Positions 21,130 through 22,901 of a DNA stretch of 22,901 bases are shown here, one piece after another. The stretch is from Halobacteroidaceae bacterium. GTDB lineage: Bacteria; Bacillota; Halanaerobiia; B1SED10-174. Numbering within the stretch: the stretch's first letter is position 1; every line of letters begins with the position of its first letter. Both the position numbers and the translations under genes were made by a program. The notes below the pieces were generated by a model. The model saw nothing but the letters and a program-made list of their open reading frames with translations, ran no database searches and was not told the origin of the DNA. Location: contig PUKG01000143.1 of the NCBI GenBank assembly GCA_003550445.1, positions 1 to 22,901 on the forward strand. The letters are read 5' to 3'.

Positions 21130-22901
21130 TTGGGAAAGAAACAGATGAAGAATAAAGCATCAGGGGTAAAAAAAGAGTTAAAACAGCTAATTCATAGGGG
21201 AAAAACCAATGAAGCCCTCCAGGTATTCAATGAAAATTTTGGGGTTTTGCAATCAGATATTGAAATGTACTCTATTGCTGCCGTTATTTTTATCTCCCAG
21301 ATGAAAATTAAAGAAGCAGAAGAGATAATATTGAATGGACTGAAGCTTGACCCCAGGAATTTTGATCTCCTGTTCAACCTGGGCTATGTTTATGAGCTAA
21401 AAGGAGAACTATTCCAGGCCTGGAACCTGTTTCGACAGGCAGAGTATTATGCGGAAACTTCAAGCCAAAAAAGAGATCTGCAAAATGTAATTAGGGAGCT
21501 CAACCAGAAACTAAGCTATAGAACTGCATTTGAAGATGAAAAATATCTAATTGAAATAATTGGTGGGAAACAGAGATTCCCCTTAACTTATAAACTAGAA
21601 AACCTCCGGGAAAGAAAAAAAATCCTGGATGTTATATTGGAAAATATTCTGGAAGGAATAAATTCGGTGGTGGAAATTGAGTATGGTCCTGGAATAATAT
21701 CCCGAACCTTGGCCAGATGTGGTTTGGATGTAAAAAGTTTTGATTCGCAAATTTTGAATTTCCTTGGAGCTCTGGGGTTGGAAATGGGGGAAAAACTTCG
21801 CCAGAGGGACAGGCTTGACCTGCACCCTTTTACCAAACTTACAATTGATCAAACAAATGTGGAAAATTTAACTGAAGCCGATTTGATGTTATTGATTCCG
21901 GAAACTTTCGAGTGGTACAGAGAAAAAGGCTTGGAAAACTCAAAAAGGATAATCCAGGGGATAGCTAAGAAAGCAAAAAAACAGGCTTTTATTAGTCTTC
22001 CCCAGCCCGATGGTACTGATGAAGCTTTGTTTGCCAGGTTAGAAAAAGAAATAACAGGCATTTTTTCCGAAAAAGGGTGGAAACCTAAAACTGGAGAAAT
22101 AAGTCAAGGCAAAGGAAGGCTTTTTAATTTTGCCATTGCTTCTTCAAAAAGAGTTTATGGAGAAAACCTAATTCCAAGGGGTATAGAGGTAATAAATTCA
22201 AAAGCAGAATTGTTTAAAATTTCCCTGGAAAAATGTGTTGACATTAATGGATTTACCTTTTCACCAAATGACTGGCAGCACTTTGCAGCAACTATTCGCG
22301 AATATTTGGATAATCCTGGTCTCCAGTACCAGGGGTCAATTCTGGAAAAGTTTTTTGATAAATTTACTCCCCAAAATAGACAGGAACAATGGGCTCCCCA
22401 TTTTGCTGAAGATATCTATCCAGCCAATAAAGGATGGATAGGGCTACCCTGGATTCGGGGTTTTGGGAATTTAACCCAGATAGCAAAAAAATTCGAGACT
22501 GAATTAACCCGTAATCGAGGAGGAAATCAGCATTTTGGACCGAATAGCAAGGAGTTTGGGCAGCAAGAACTCGAACGGATAAAAAATGCCTATCACCTCA
22601 TGGAAAAAGGTTATCAACCTGAACTTTTTCCCGATGGCTACATAAATGGTTATTTCCTCAAAAAAGATGACGATTATCGCTTAATTGTAACTGAAGGGCA
22701 ACACCGAGCAGCAGCTTTAAGTGTTTTAAATTATAATGAAATAATAGGTAAATTGAGTTCGGATAGTAAACACATGAAGGTTGTGGATTACAATAACGCT
22801 GAATACTGGCCAGGCGTAAAAGAAGGATTGTTTTCCCCTGAAGGAGCAAGGATTTTATTTGATATTTTCTTTAATGCCGACGGGCGCTGGAAGGCAAAAT
22901 A
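21130..22901 (+). CDS. Large TPR + methyltransferase-like + ParB-like 'GQHR' protein, reaching the window edge
   Basis: The frame is open from a TTG at 21130 to the edge: 590 codons followed by 'TA', so the stop is probably the very next base. GGGAGGG (21117-21123) is 6 nt ahead. Residues about 13-130 are TPR-like helical repeats ('EAEEIILNGLKLDPRNFDLLFNLGYVYELKGELFQAWNLF'). Residues about 160-350 look like a SAM-methyltransferase fold: 'VVEIEYGPGI' (180-189, motif I, with Tyr in place of the usual Gly at 185), acidic Asp205 ('SFDS'), and 'ADLMLLIPETFEW' (250-262). Residues about 360-590 hold 'LIVTEGQHRAAAL' (518-530), which resembles the ParB/SerK 'GxHR' motif. Many TPR-fusion proteins lie by flagellin genes and act in flagellin or surface-glycan modification, so that role is likely here, but it is inference. 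Confidence 0.75.
   Translation, partial: MGKKQMKNKASGVKKELKQLIHRGKTNEALQVFNENFGVLQSDIEMYSIAAVIFISQMKIKEAEEIILNGLKLDPRNFDLLFNLGYVYELKGELFQAWNLFRQAEYYAETSSQKRDLQNVIRELNQKLSYRTAFEDEKYLIEIIGGKQRFPLTYKLENLRERKKILDVILENILEGINSVVEIEYGPGIISRTLARCGLDVKSFDSQILNFLGALGLEMGEKLRQRDRLDLHPFTKLTIDQTNVENLTEADLMLLIPETFEWYREKGLENSKRIIQGIAKKAKKQAFISLPQPDGTDEALFARLEKEITGIFSEKGWKPKTGEISQGKGRLFNFAIASSKRVYGENLIPRGIEVINSKAELFKISLEKCVDINGFTFSPNDWQHFAATIREYLDNPGLQYQGSILEKFFDKFTPQNRQEQWAPHFAEDIYPANKGWIGLPWIRGFGNLTQIAKKFETELTRNRGGNQHFGPNSKEFGQQELERIKNAYHLMEKGYQPELFPDGYINGYFLKKDDDYRLIVTEGQHRAAALSVLNYNEIIGKLSSDSKHMKVVDYNNAEYWPGVKEGLFSPEGARILFDIFFNADGRWKAK

Overview
The window is a 22.9-kb stretch of a motile, probably anaerobic bacterium with a two-membrane envelope and a Firmicutes-type gene order. 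Two features point that way. (i) The flagellar run yvyF-flgM-flgN-flgK-flgL-yviE(DUF6470)-fliW-csrA-flagellin-flaG-fliD-fliS-fliT follows the Bacillus/Clostridium arrangement, and a YlbF-family gene is also present. (ii) Two intact Kdo transferase (waaA/kdtA) genes and an O-antigen ligase/polymerase-type protein imply lipopolysaccharide. A diderm Firmicute such as a member of Halanaerobiales fits both, helped by the acidic proteins, but the exact taxon is inference. No tRNA, rRNA, CRISPR array or mobile element was seen.

Layout. 1-2870: 3' part of an oligopeptide/nickel-type ABC transporter: the end of the solute-binding protein, a hairpin terminator, two permeases, then a strong terminator. 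No ATPase genes are in view. 3041-7632: four envelope genes on + (WaaL/Wzy-like, GT2 glycosyltransferase, two tandem WaaA paralogs). 7616-7988: a small YlbF-family gene on -, convergent with waaA2 and sharing its terminator region. 8129-9469: a CoA-disulfide-reductase/NADH-oxidase-type flavoprotein. 9472-20815: the flagellar block. It opens with a very good sigma-28 promoter in front of yvyF-flgM and contains four tandem, near-identical flagellin genes. It ends with filament cap and export-chaperone genes. 20835-22901: a small winged-helix protein and a roughly 590-codon protein (TPR + methyltransferase-like + ParB-like 'GQHR' domain) that reaches the window edge.

How it works together. FlgM should inhibit sigma-28 until the hook is built. 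FlgN, FliS and FliT are export chaperones. FlgK/FlgL form the hook-filament junction, FliD the cap and flagellin the filament. FliW and CsrA are the known translational homeostat for flagellin. Each of the four flagellin genes has the same pair of small hairpins that present GGA in the loop, one at about -40 and one holding the Shine-Dalgarno sequence. This makes a repeated CsrA-binding leader, so all four flagellins are probably controlled together. The csrA-flagellin gap also holds a 24-bp RNA-type hairpin and a possible three-way junction that I cannot assign to a known element. Two terminators sit inside gene runs (after the binding protein, and after the fourth flagellin) and look like devices for setting product ratios.

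Many genes here start at TTG or GTG. I chose starts by Shine-Dalgarno spacing, which shortens several genes compared with the longest open frame.
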